This document shows, in pieces, positions 48,200-60,100 of a stretch of DNA of 64,000 nt. Source of the DNA: Tigriopus japonicus (taxonomy: Eukaryota > Arthropoda > Copepoda > Harpacticoida > Harpacticidae); contig CM021314.1 of assembly GCA_010645155.1 (NCBI GenBank), positions 6,894,279 to 6,958,278 on the forward strand. Direction: 5' to 3'. How positions within the stretch are numbered: the stretch's first letter is position 1; every line of letters starts with the position of its first letter. The notes under the pieces are model-generated. The model ran no database searches. It was not told the origin of the DNA and was given only the letters and a program-made list of their open reading frames with translations. The translations under genes and the position numbers were made by a program.

Positions 48200-51100
48200 A
48201 TGGACAATCCTTTCTTATACAATGCGGGCCCGCCTCGCCCACAGGCCCCTCCTATGGATAATCCGTTTCTAGCTCAAGGGGCCATGGGACATGGAGGTCC
48301 AATGCCTGCCCATCATCATCATCATCCACAACATCAAGGTGTAGGGCACCCTGGAGGGGTCCCAAATCCCTTTCTACAAGGGTCACCGGCGCCAGCCTTT
48401 CCTCCAGCTTCCATGGCTCCCCATTCTCAAGCTCACGGGCCCTTTGGTGGACATTATGGTGCCTCTCCACCGGTTCAAGGAGTTCAAGCAAATCCATTCG
48501 CAGACTTTGCAGCCCCGTCTCCACCTGTTTCTCATCATTCGCCATTTCATCCGGTATCAAGTTATGCTCCTACCCACGTTCCACAGCATAGTCAACCAAC
48601 ACCTCCAGCACCACATCAACAGCATCATCATCATCAAGCCTATCCGCAACCATCTCAGAATAATGTCTTCGTGGCTCACAATACTCCCTCGCAAAAGCCA
48701 GATCCACCCGCTAAACCCTCTCCCTTCCATGAGGAGCTGATCAAAGCTGAACCCGCTAAACCACCGCCCGAAGAGTATCCTCCTCCACCTACTGAAATGG
48801 AATTGGAACAATCAACAATTAACCAATCCGATAGGGACGATGAAGATTTAGCCTCCACTACCAAGAAGATGGCTGTCAATGACAACCCTTTCCTCTCCGG
48901 CATATCAACAAATGAGGAAGATGAAGCTGCCTTACCACCTCCCCCCGAGGAAGAGACTTTGAGTATTGGAGCATCTTTATTTGGTAATGATCCTGAGCCT
49001 GCGGTTCTACCACCTGATATCGACCAAGACACTAAAGTGGAACCCCCCAATTTTGAAGAACCGCTAATAAAGGTAGAACCTTCTGAAGCTGATACAAAAG
49101 AAGAAGAGTCAAAATCTGACGTTGAACAGAATAAGCCATTGGAACCTGAGAGTCCAAACGCAAAGCCAGATGCAAACATTCTTGACCTAACAGATAATCC
49201 TTTTGAAACCAAAGAAGAGCAAGAAAGGCCAGAAACTAAAGAGGAAACTGAAATTGTCAAGGATGACGCTCCAGTCGACCCCGAGAAGGCTGCACATGAG
49301 GATTCCCGTGATGAAAAAGATGAAATTGACGAAAAGGTCAAAAAAGATTCCGAAGAAGAAAAGGAGAAAAAGGACCAAGAAGAAGAAGAAGAAGATGAGG
49401 AGGAGGACGACGACGAAGATGAGGAAGAAGAAGAGGACAGGCCAAAACCTGCTATGACAACGGGTGATGCTATTTTTTCGGATTTGCCGACCACTGACGC
49501 AAAATCCACTGGAGCCTCAATTTTCGGTTTGAGTGAAGAGAGTGGTGCGGGATCCACCGGAGCCAATTTGTTTGGAGTCCGAGCTCCTCAATCCACCCAA
49601 CCTGCTTTAGGATCCATGACCGGGTGGGATGACGCATTCGATCGCAAGTTCGACACAGCTCAAGAAACTGTAGTCACAACAAGCTTACCAGGAGATCCAT
49701 TCGACCCATTTGGAGGTCCTGGAGCAGGAGCTGGAGGGTCTGCAGCTAACACCTTTGCCGACAACTCTTTTGGAACCAGCTCGTTCAACCCACCTCCATC
49801 AAAAGCATCCGAAATACCCAAGGAGAAGAACCCTTTCTTGGACACAGGTGATGCCAGTGGCGAAGAGCAAGAGGAGATCCTTTTCGACGACGACACTAGC
49901 AAGCCTTTGGAACCCTTTCCTCGGGTTCATGATCAACCCGACGGTTGGGAAATGTTCGTTCGACATCCCGCCAAAAAGAAGCTCACTGCTCAAAGGTGAG
50001 GCATCGAGAGAGTCAGTCCTTTTAATTAGCTAGTTAATTAAGACTTCCTTGGAAATTGAGATTGATGATGACAACTTTTGTTCTAGGTATTGGAAGAAGG
50101 TTTATGTTCGCTTGATATTGCAAGGTGATACTCCCTGTGTGCAATTGTTTGAAAATAAGGAGGCCAAAGACCCTTTCCAAGAACTGCCTCTTCAAGCCGC
50201 TTACTCACTCTCGGAGATCTCACATCAAGTGTTCGACCAGTATTCCAAGCTTTTTACTCTCAAACTTCAATACATTTTCTATAAAGAAAGAGCTGGAATC
50301 CGGCCCGGTCAAATGAGCAAAATGCAAAAACTCACCGGAAAAATTGGATTCCTCGCCAAAGCTGTTGAAGATGCAGATTACGAAGGCGTTAAAGAATTTG
50401 CAAGTGATATGAAAAAACTTGGAGTTCCACTTGAACATGCTCCACAGGTAAGAAATGGTGTTAAAAGTAGGAATTGGAGTTTAATAAGTGACTCCAGAAC
50501 TGTTGACCCATCATTTGCAGATCTCAGAGTTATTGAAGATTGGCAGTGAAAATTTCGAGGATCTAAAGCAGTTTTCAATTTGTGTCGAAGAAAAGCTTTT
50601 CCGAATGGATGTGCATAGAGAAAGAGCACTCACATACAAGACAGAAGAAGTTCAGCTCACTGCTGTAGATGAAGTCTTTGTGGAACAAGATAAAACTGGA
50701 CATGTTATCAAGCAACTATGTAGGGTCAGAGTGTTTTTCCTGTCCTTCCTCACAGGTATGCAACATTCACTGGTACAACAATATTAATCATGTGAATTTC
50801 TTATTGTTCATAGAATATTTTCCCTATAGGCATGCCTGAAGTTGAGCTCGGTGTCAACGATCTGGAACGTATGGGATTGGAAGTTGTAGGGAGGCACGAT
50901 ATCCTACCTGTCCCAACAGAGCAATGGATTCGTTACGAAGACATCGAGTTCCATCAGATTGTCGATAAAAAGGCCTTCGAAACAAATGACCATATTATCA
51001 AGTATGATTCAAAATGCCAGTGAATGACAAAGACAATCATTGTTTTTGGTCTTTTCCCAGATTCCAGCCACCTGATGCCTGCTACTTGGAGATCATGAGA

Positions 51101-52107
51101 TTTCGAGTAAGGCCTCCAAAGGCTCGAGAGCTCCCTATGCAAGCTAGATGCTCTTTTGAGATATGCGGCAGCAAGGTAATACCTTTCCCCATTGTGTATG
51201 CACTGATTCTATGGTTGGATTCATTGCAGGTGGTCATAAGAGCAGATATGATGATTCCATACCATCACACCAAGGCCTGGGGTCAAGTTCCTTGTGAAGA
51301 TGTAGCCATGCGTATTCCCCTTCCAGAATGTTGGATCTACCAATTCCGAACGGAAAAGCATCACATGTCTTTGAGCCAATTGGCCACTGGCAACATCAAC
51401 CTTGGAACTCGTATGGGCTCGGTCAAATCTGCTCACAGGCGAGCAGGAAAGGTTAACTATAGATTAATTACTTTTTTATGTTTAGCAGAAGTTAGTGTCT
51501 GAAATTAATTCGTTTCAACATTTCAGGTCAAAGGGCTGGAACGGTTCATGGGTACACTTGAGACTCATACTCAAGAGCTCATGGAAACCTCATCGGGTCA
51601 AGCTAAGTACGAGCACCAACATAAGGCTATTGTTTGGAGGGTTCCAAGGCTTCCAAAGCACGGACAAGGTAAAGTGGGAGGGTTTTTTACACTTGCGTTC
51701 CCCAAAGACCGCTCCGCATCTTTCTTTTTTTAGGTTCCTACACTAACCACGAGTTTGTCTGTCGGTTGAATCTAACTAGTTTCGACCAAATGCCTGAAAC
51801 GTTTGACAAGCATTTCTTTGTGGAATTCAACCAACCCGCCACGACGGTGTCCCACACTGTCCTCCGTTCCGTTTCGATTCTGGAAGGATCTGGGGAGCCT
51901 CCCGAAAAGTTTGCCAAATACTTGGCCAGACACGAATACAAACTGGAGATTGAATTCACCGAGAAAGAGCAAAACACTTACGCGGCTGCTGCCACTCAGA
52001 AGAAGGTCATTATGGAGAAGGAGGCAGTAGAGGAGAAGCCTCAGGGAGACCCAGATTTCCCCGACGAGAATGGGGAACGACGATTTTCGGATTCGGATTC
52101 CGATTAG
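48200..52107 (+). CDS. stnB: Stoned B / stonin (second cistron)
   Basis: Exons 48200-49995, 50087-50447, 50521-50755, 50830-51001, 51061-51175, 51230-51451, 51527-51668 and 51734-52107 join in frame to 1,138 residues. The disordered N-terminal half holds seven NPF motifs, which bind EH domains of Eps15/intersectin, and a Glu/Asp run (about 395-415). About 575-720 is the stonin homology domain. From about 780 to the end is a mu homology domain (RVRVFFLSFLTGMPEVELGV, then RCSFEICGSK), the part that in stonins binds synaptotagmin. It is an endocytic sorting adaptor for synaptic-vesicle proteins. The start context ATCATGG (A at -3, G at +4) is strong. No acceptor or promoter-like sequence is needed between it and stoned A. 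Confidence 0.94.
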
Positions 52108-52894
52108 AGCACCTTTTGTTTCTTTATCAAAATGCACCATCAGTCTTAAACTCTATGTATTGTCCTTGGTTTCATTTCAAGTGCTGATACGTTCTTAGTT
52201 TTTCATTCATGTGTGTAGCGATTCTGCATTAGCAGGATCTGCTCCCCAACGAGTATAATCTAGTCACAGATTCCAATGGATGAGCTAATAACGCCTTTTG
52301 AAAGCGTGAACGTGCATTCTATAACATGGTCCCAAACGAACCTCAACTTACTTCTAAGCGTCACAGATGTGAAATAATCTCTCAACTGGATTCACATTTG
52401 CGATTTAAACGTTTGGTGTTATTATTTTCATTTTCATTTCACTCCCCATGTTTCCCTCATTGTAAGTTAGAGTCCATTACTTTTCAAAATGACCCTTATT
52501 CTTACCCCAATACAGCAAATAAGGCTTTGTCTTCTGCATACATTGTTAAAGTCAATAAGTATTGTGTTCTTACTATATCCATCTACAATATGCTATTGCA
52601 TTTTTAATATGCTAAAATGCTTGTTACCATTGAATGTGTCTTGAAATACAGACCAAAGCAGACCTTTGACGGCGTCACTTTTGGGCAAATTTTGCGCTCC
52701 AACTACATTCTTCATGTTATAGATCAAAAGTTCATCCAAGAGCCTAGACACAACTAGAAAGTAACCAATTTAATGGTTGTCATGTGAATGAATGTTTGGT
52801 TGTTAGGTCTCGACTTTCTTCATTTGACCAAACACTCAACGACGTTCTGAGACCCTCATAAAAAGATACTCTCTGCCTTGAAACCACGAGCAAA
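52108..52894. other. 3' flank of stoned and promoter side of Ly6 gene
   Basis: No coding frame of note. AATAAG at about 52515 may serve as a weak poly(A) signal for stoned. A TATA-like CATAAAAAG at 52857-52865 lies about 30 nt before the expected start of the Ly6-like gene. Confidence 0.5.
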
Positions 52895-53302
52895 ATGAAA
52901 CAATGGTTGGGCTTGTTGTTATTTGTCTTCCTTTACGAAGAGGTTACCAGTGCCATTTCCTGTCACTATTGTGGTCCTGAGAAATTGTGCCCTCTCCCAT
53001 ACGATAAAGATGTGACGGAAGCGGATAAACGGTCCTCGTGCGAAAAGGCTTGCATCAAATTTGACGGTGATAGCAACGGCAAGCGAGTTCTTGTCAGAGA
53101 TTGTGCCCAACCTGAGCATTATGACATGATGAACACGTGCAAAGACGATCAGGAATACCATGGCGCCGAAGGAACTTTGTGCGTATGCAATGGTCCAGAT
53201 TGCAATTCTGCTCATCGGGGTCTTTACCTAAGTGTTGCCATCGTAGTGGCATCTTTAAGCACCCTTTGCTTGCTTGGGTTGCACCTTGGAAATTTTGTTT
53301 AG
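52895..53302 (+). CDS. Ly6/three-finger GPI-type protein 1
   Basis: A 135-residue single-exon frame with a signal peptide (1 to about 20), ten cysteines spaced as in Ly6/uPAR three-finger domains (opening CHYC, closing CVCNGPDCN) and a hydrophobic C-terminal tail (about 112-133), as expected for a GPI anchor signal. Arthropod relatives include quiver/sleepless and boudin-type proteins, which modulate channels or cell junctions at the surface; which one this matches is not clear. A TATA-like box at 52857 and AATAAA at 53321-53326 frame a compact transcript with a very short leader. It is followed 102 bp later by a paralogue. Confidence 0.8.
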   Translation: MKQWLGLLLFVFLYEEVTSAISCHYCGPEKLCPLPYDKDVTEADKRSSCEKACIKFDGDSNGKRVLVRDCAQPEHYDMMNTCKDDQEYHGAEGTLCVCNGPDCNSAHRGLYLSVAIVVASLSTLCLLGLHLGNFV

Positions 53303-53404
53303 ATCAATGTGAACCTTGACAATAAAACAACGAGCTATACTAATTTCATTGAAAGTGGATACAAATAATAAAAATTCAACGCATTTTACAGATTCTCTTA
53401 GAAA

Positions 53405-53857
53405 ATGATTTGGACCCGCTCATGGCTAGTCATTCCTTTGGTGATCTTCACAATTTTGAGTCAGGTCATTTCGACAATATCTGCGGAAGCAACGGAATCG
53501 GGATCAAAGGTGGAAGCCACTTCAGAGACACCGAGGACTTTCCAATGTTACCAATGTGGGGTCACGATGACCTGTGAAAATCCTTTTGAGAATGCGAGCC
53601 TTGTGACGTGTCAAAAATCTTGCATGAAGTTCGATGGGTTCGCTCCCGATGGAATGCGCGTTATCATGCGAGATTGTGGCTATTTTGAGGCCCAAGGATG
53701 TGTTCATGATCAACCGTTTGAACGAAACTCTGCTGTAGGAACCGTTTGCCATTGTAATGACGACGACAAATGTAATAGTGGAATATCTACAGAACCTACG
53801 CACATCTTGTTCTTGGTCATGTCTTTTGGATGCTTGTTCGGAATGTTCTTCTCATAG
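53405..53857 (+). CDS. Ly6/three-finger GPI-type protein 2
   Basis: A 150-residue single-exon frame. A signal peptide of about 26 residues is followed by a Ser/Thr/Glu linker, then ten cysteines in the same spacing as the preceding gene (CYQC...CHCNDDDKCN) and a hydrophobic C-terminus (about 132-150). Shared motifs such as KFDG and R(V/I)xxRDC show that the two are tandem duplicates. It is predicted to be GPI-anchored at the cell surface; the specific function is unknown. Confidence 0.78.
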   Translation: MIWTRSWLVIPLVIFTILSQVISTISAEATESGSKVEATSETPRTFQCYQCGVTMTCENPFENASLVTCQKSCMKFDGFAPDGMRVIMRDCGYFEAQGCVHDQPFERNSAVGTVCHCNDDDKCNSGISTEPTHILFLVMSFGCLFGMFFS

Positions 53858-54487
53858 GATATATTGTGATAAATGTTGTTACAGCTATTCAATAATACAC
53901 TTCTGGATATTTTTTGTATTACAATGTCTCATATGAGTTATCAGACGCATTGGTTTGGTTTTGACCGATAACCAGGCAACCAAGACAAGAAAAAAACAGG
54001 AAAGATTCCAGACGAAATGTCCCGTTACTAAATTATGTCATTTTAAATTTTATTCGCTCGTCGCAAGTTTGATGATTATAATACTTTTGAAAACTAAAAC
54101 TTACCTATTCCTAGCTTAGTTGGTGGTTCCTGAAGGTGCATTTTCGCTCACCAAATGTTTTATTTCATTGTTTTGCTGGATTTTTTTTGGTCGAGAGTTC
54201 TGGTCTTTCCAGGAAATTGGGAATTCCAAAAAGCTTTTCATCTCAGAAAATTCACCTTAGCCTCTCCAGCCTCATACCAATAAGGTTATGCATGATATAA
54301 AGTGTAATAGATACGAACGAGTGTGCTCGATGTCTTGATACATGTTGTGAGACAGGCAATCAACCATGTCAGTCGACAAAGGCACGGTCGAACAACCAAG
54401 ATAATGGCAAAAAACCAGTTCTGGTGAACTCATAGCTTTAGTAGAAGAAGTCAGTCGAAAACGGTCTTCGGTACGTCTAAGATGGTG
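53858..54487. other. Intergenic between Ly6 pair and protease homologue
   Basis: AT-rich sequence with no gene-like frame on either strand apart from an antisense shadow. It should contain the promoter of the serine protease homologue. Confidence 0.5.
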
Positions 54488-56109
54488 ATGTCTAAAAACT
54501 TCTACACTCTCCAGTAAGTACCGTGTGTAACTACTTTGCTCATCTTTTTTACCATATTGACAATCAAGCTTGTCTTCAAGGATTATTTGTTTGGCATTAT
54601 GCATCGGATCTGCATTGACCCAAGACATTGACGGGAGTGGCCGAGGACTCTTGGCCGATTTGTTAGGTTTGACAAAGAATGGTCATTGACGTCAAATTGA
54701 CCCTTTGAGTGAAACGTTTTTTAACCTCTCCGTAGGAAAGCATCCTCAAGGCATTCCTTCTTCGTCTAATCTTCAAGAGGGTCGTCAATCTCAGCATTGT
54801 TGTTGTCTCCAATCTGGATCTATCTGCCCAAGTGAGAGTGAATTTGGCGGTAATGAATATGATTATGGTGATGAGGACTACGTAGGTGCTATCATTCCAC
54901 GAGCTCCTGAACAAAATCAAGACGACATCACAACCCGGATTGTTAACTCTGTAAGTGTATACGAGTACTATGAACATACTTTGCGTTATCGAATTTAAAT
55001 TGAAAGTAATAATTTCGTTTCAATAGCCTGATGGCAATTCAGGTAGTGGGTGCTCTGTGGGACAACGACAGTGCTGTTATTCAAGTGCCAAAGCAGTTCT
55101 GTCGGTTTCGAATGTTTGCACCCTCCTTCAAGGAGGTGGTGGACCATCGGCTCCTTGGACCCAAGGGTGTTTTGGCAACTCTCCACGTCAATCAGGGGGA
55201 AAGAGGTGTGGAGAACGAAGTTTTTCCCACTTGAACCAACTTGGACAAGGAGAAGCTAGTCCTCAAGAGTTTCCGTGGGCCTGCATGCTCTTGGATGGTG
55301 AGAATCGGTTTATTGGAACCTGTGCAATTGTTCCCGAAAAATTTGACAACGACATATCTCGAGGAACGACAAAAGTAGTGACGGCAGCCCACAAACTAGA
55401 TGCCATTGGTCAATTTGAGTAAGTTGCGCATGTATTCAACTTCAATTCACAATAATTCGTCATGCTGGAATCGTTTTATAGCCAGTTGAAGGTCCGAGTC
55501 AACGAGTACGACGCCAACGATTTTATTAGCCCGCCAGAAATATCTCGTCATGAGGAATATACCGTGGTCAAAATCACAGTTCACCCTGAATACCGCCCAA
55601 AAAGGTTTATCAACGATTTGGCTGTTTTGGTAGTCGACCGACCCATTGACCTTTTAAGTAATGACGGAGTTAACGCCGCTTGTCTGCCCCACTGTCCCGA
55701 AATGTTTGATTACAAATTCCCAAATGGCACTGGTACTCGTTGCTGGACAGCAGGGTGGGGCAAGGACAAGCTCAACGGCAATTTCCAGCCCATCATTCAC
55801 AAAGTAGACTTACCAATCTACGATCAGAATCAGTGTGAAAATGCAATTCGCAATGAACTCTCGAGGAAGAATCACGCGGCTGGACAACGCCTTCGACTTC
55901 ACGCAAGCGAGCTTTGTGCAGGTGGAGAGGCGGGAAAAGATGCCTGCGATGGCGACGGTGGCGCCCCTCTCGTTTGTCAAGCGGTCACCGGGCAATTCTA
56001 TGTGGTAGGTTTGGTGACTTGGGGCGTGGATTGCGCTCTCCAAAATGTACCCGGGGTCTATGCCAGGATTAGCTATTTCAGGGACTTTATTGAGAATCCT
56101 GAATCGTAA
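54488..56109 (+). CDS. CLIP-type serine protease homologue, catalytically dead
   Basis: Exons 54488-54513, 54581-54666, 54736-54950, 55027-55418 and 55482-56109 join in frame to 448 residues; the two first introns are 67 and 69 nt. A signal peptide (1 to about 22) is followed by Cys-rich clip-like segments (HCCCLQSGSIC; GCSVGQRQCCY) and an S1 chymotrypsin-fold domain from about 200. The His (TAAHK) and Asp (NDLAVL) sites are kept, but the catalytic Ser is Gly399 in CDGDGGAPLVC, where active enzymes have GDSGGP. This is the pattern of prophenoloxidase-activating-factor/masquerade-like homologues, which act as non-enzymatic cofactors in melanisation or adhesion. The first tiny exon rests on splice sites and signal-peptide logic only. 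Confidence 0.85.
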
Positions 56110-56196
56110 ATTGTTATCTGATTCTTCTTGATGTGTAATTAATAATTTGAAATACAAACCTCGAGCTGTTTAAGAGCAAACACTCTACAAACAGAG

Positions 56197-57056
56197 ATGC
56201 TTTGGAATCATTTGTGTTTTTGCTTTAACTTGTGGATCCCGTTGGTTTTTGGGGGACCACTCTCTGACGAACATTTCCTATATGGGGACATGGTTATGGA
56301 CCAAATAACACAAGAGGGAAACCGGCTTGCATTTGATTCCATTGAACAAGATATTGATGCACTCCCTCCGAGCATCCAACCTACACTTTCTTCAAAACCT
56401 GAAGGTATTCCTGAACATACGATTCTCTTCAAAGAGGTTGGATGGATCGACATAACTTTGAAATATCTTATCATTTAGAATTCTGGTCGCCAAGCAAAAC
56501 AAAGTCAAACAAGTCGAAAGCATTGCAATATCTTGTCCATAAAGCCTTGATGCAGCAACGCTCAACAAATATTGATCATCCAATTAAATTTTCACCCCAC
56601 CATACCGGTAAACACTAATTGACTAGTCCGAAACAACTGGTTCAATCTTTTATTATGAATTTTGCTTTCACCGTAGAAACTACTTCCATGGAGGATTTTT
56701 TCAACTCGCCCAAGCCCTTTGTTCGCTTAAGAACAGGATTAAAAACCGACTCGAATGCAGATTTGGATCGGATTTCTCGGAAAGCTGAAGAGGTTCCCAA
56801 AGAAACAACAATATCGACGACAGCAGCAGCAGCAGCAGCAGCAACAACAACAAAAACAACAAAAACAACAACAACAACAACAACATTGATTCCATTATCT
56901 TCTATTGAGGGTACAAGCACTGCTTCCGATGACATGGATGAGGACGTTCCTAGTTTCTTTGAAGATCAAAACCTTCAAAATGCATCAAACGTGAAAGGAA
57001 GAGTGATCAACTTGAAAGTTATTAACCATGGGAAACAAATTATGTATATTTTTTGA
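56197..57056 (+). CDS. Putative secreted Thr-rich protein, two exons
   Basis: 56197-56404 and 56677-57056 join in frame (phase 1 to phase 1) to 195 residues. The first exon opens with a hydrophobic leader (FNLWIPLVFG) like a signal peptide. The second encodes a Thr/Ala run from a CAG/CAA/ACA microsatellite (about 56820-56885), then an acidic segment. No domain is recognised. It follows the protease homologue closely and converges on the DHCR24 gene, whose stop is about 107 bp away. The intron is 272 nt, longer than most here, so the join is less certain than the others. Confidence 0.4.
56820..56885. repeat. CAG/CAA/ACA triplet microsatellite
   Basis: Runs of CAG then ACA/AAC triplets, read as Ala and Thr in the plus-strand frame. 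It is likely to vary in length between individuals. Confidence 0.8.
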
Positions 57057-57163
57057 GCTCTTGTTTTCTTTCTATGCATGTGCAACAACAAAATAGAACT
57101 TCCATCAAGCAAGGGTCCTAATGTGTTGTTCAAATCTTGTGCTTTTGGGTTAACTCATTGGGT

Positions 57164-60100
57164 TCATGCCCGTGCATGTTTGTTGACTTTTTGATAAATC
57201 CTAGGGAAGGCGCCATCACATTTGTATTTGGTTCTCATCTCATTGTACAGTGTGTGATCAAACATAGCCTCAAAGTCCGCCTCATTGAGATAAGAATCCG
57301 CGTAAAGCATTTGAAACCTGCCAAAAGATAACCATTCACTTTTTAAGATCAATTTATAGGGCAGCAGAAATCTGATCCACCAATTGATAACTATGGATAT
57401 CAAGCAACGAATATTCGTGTGCAAATTATTTACGAATCATCATCTCTAGAAAATCTCGTGCAAATAAGATGTTGCCGCTAATTTGAATAGGAGAACAACC
57501 GCTAATTTATCTCAATGTCCTAATTACTACCCTCAGACCAATGAACGCAAATAAATGAGACCACGAGTCAGTCGAGTTTCAACGCCAAAAAGACGAGGCT
57601 GGGGGTAGGTAACTCCAAAAGACTTAATGCTTTTATCTATCTCTCATCTCTCTCTCATATATCAATAAAGGTTTAAGTTCGTGAACCGGCGTTATTTCAA
57701 ATAGCATTTAAAAAAAATTGCAAAACAAGAAAAAGTGGCAATACAGCTTTCCAGAAATAGCTGATCAATGATTATCCATGTTTTTCCGCTTTCAGAATTG
57801 CACATTTTTAAAGGTAGCATTCTGATACCTCGTTATTTGACATCTTGGACTTAAAAGCATTATCTGCTAGCAACTCTTTCATATGCACTTGAACAAAAGA
57901 AACAAATCAAATCAAATCATATTTTTTATAATCAAGAAGATTGCTCGAGATATCTTTGTTTCTCGAAGTTCAAAGATTATTTGTTTTCTCCAAAGTGATA
58001 AGTTGGGGAAAAAGTTTGCGAGAAGGACGTCAAACAACAAAAATATTTAGGTTGATTTTTGGATGAAGCGTTTCTAGTGAAGGACTGATTCAGGGAAGCC
58101 AGAAGTTCCTATTTTATCCTGACCATGATCGTTCTTCAAGAAATTTGAAAAGGTGATGACTATAGCAAGGATAGAAAAGTAAAAAACATCTTTTTTTTTT
58201 ACTTTTTGCCCTTTTTTGGTGGATTCAACTTTTTTCAATTAAAAACCTTTTTTACCTTTAAAACCACATTTGTGTCTCGCTACATTTTTTTTGAATAAAT
58301 ATTCAGCAAAGTACTTCCATATTTTGCTCTTTCACGCAAATCTGCCGCTTTTGGGGGTCCGGTGTTTGTGTTCTTTGGGCCCTTTGCGTCTTGTGCTTTT
58401 CAAGTCCAAGAATAATAACGAAAACTTACATGTTTGACCTCACAAAATTTCTTTCACCTGTAATTTTGCTGGCGCTAATTCAAACCATACATACATTTTC
58501 TAATAGCTTTTGCAAACTTTTCCGACAAACTGAAAATAAATAACAATTATTTGTGCATGCCATTTTCTCAAAATGAACTAATTTCTCTGTAACAATTTTT
58601 CAAAATCTCTTTCAAAACAAATTTTTGAAAGAGAACAAAAGATGGCGCTGTAAGACAAAAACTTAGAATTGGATGTGGCTCCTTCTTCTCTGCTATAATC
58701 TCACTGCCGATTTCCTGAGGTTGCGTGATCTATTTCTTTAAAACTAAACCTAAGTTAGGTTGGATTACATTCTATTGTGTTGGATTAGGTTCGGTTTTAG
58801 GTTAGGTTTTAAGTTAGGTTAGGTTAGGTTTTTAAAATGGAGTCACGCAACTTAGGATTTTTTCACTGTGAGATAATAGGTAAGAGGCTCCATCTAGAGC
58901 ACTAGCTCCTTCAAGAAATTTACGGTAGATCCTTGGAACTACTTTAGACGCAATAATCTAATAGGCTAAAAATCTTGTACGTAGGTGCACAAAATACCAC
59001 AACAAAGTACAAAACATAAGTCAAAAAAGTAATTTTTTCATTCATGGTTGACTTTTCATCCAGTTTAGATAGATACTAGTACTTGTGTTCTAACTAGTAC
59101 TGCAGCCTTGCAAGGGAGTTCCAAAAGTAATATTAAAATTCACTTGTATACTTTCATTTAATCCACAGTTGACTTTTATATGTACAATTATCTTAACTAT
59201 TCCATTACTAAAATGCATGATGGTCATTGCAACTTGACTATGCTAAAAAACTTAGATTTGGCCATTTTTAATTACTTTTTTTGCCGTTTTTTCTAAACTT
59301 TTTTTCGATGTTTTCTTCCACTTTTTTCCTTGCTCTAGTGATGACCATTTTCTCAAGTCAAAGTTTCATCCAAATTAAGGCTTAAGAGCTTCAATCTCAT
59401 GGGTCAAAAGTTTGATAAATTTTGAAATAAGCTGAAACTGAGGAATGCGAGAGTGCGTTTGAAGTTTGCAAAAAACTGCTGGTTTTCTGCAAATCTGCCC
59501 AAACTTTAGGCTTGTGAAGTATGAGCACAAAACTTTTCAAGCTCGGCGGAAACAACTTTTTACGCTGGCGGTTTGCATGGGTTTGAGTAAAAAGAACACC
59601 CACATCTGATTATTCACGTTGCAAGGTAATAACGCAACAATATCAGTTCATGTTTCTCACGTATGCTTCGAATGCACAATGTAAATTATGGGTGACTAGT
59701 AATAAAACCTCATGTTTAAGTTCATTTTGTACAGAACTGAAAGAATAGGCTATGAGCCCTATGAGCATAAAATTATTGAATAGCCCAGGCAAAATTCAGC
59801 ATCTTTATCAATGGCACAAGGTGCATTTTGGTTTAGAGAATTGTGACCACCAAATCTCGAAATGTAAAGAGTGTTTTCTCGGATCAAAATTGGAAATACC
59901 ACTGCATTGCATTGAGTTATTATTCAAAACATTTTCGTATGGTTTTCTTACCCTTTCTTCTTCAAGACATAGGATTCCAATTTTTGTGTTGTCTCAACAC
60001 AGTTGAACCCAGGGCGCTTCGGAACTCCATAGACCCCAATATCCATAAAGCTGGAAAACACATCGTTAATTGGATCTCCTCGCTCCAACATGTTCCAATT

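Noticed and set aside
48676..49566. 296-residue minus-strand Ser-rich frame
   Set aside because: It is the complement of the acidic GAA/GAG-rich region of stoned B; its poly-Ser run is an artefact of the repeat.
55031..55259. Two extra plus-strand frames starting near 55031 and 55050
   Set aside because: They are out-of-frame shadows of exon 4 of the serine protease homologue.
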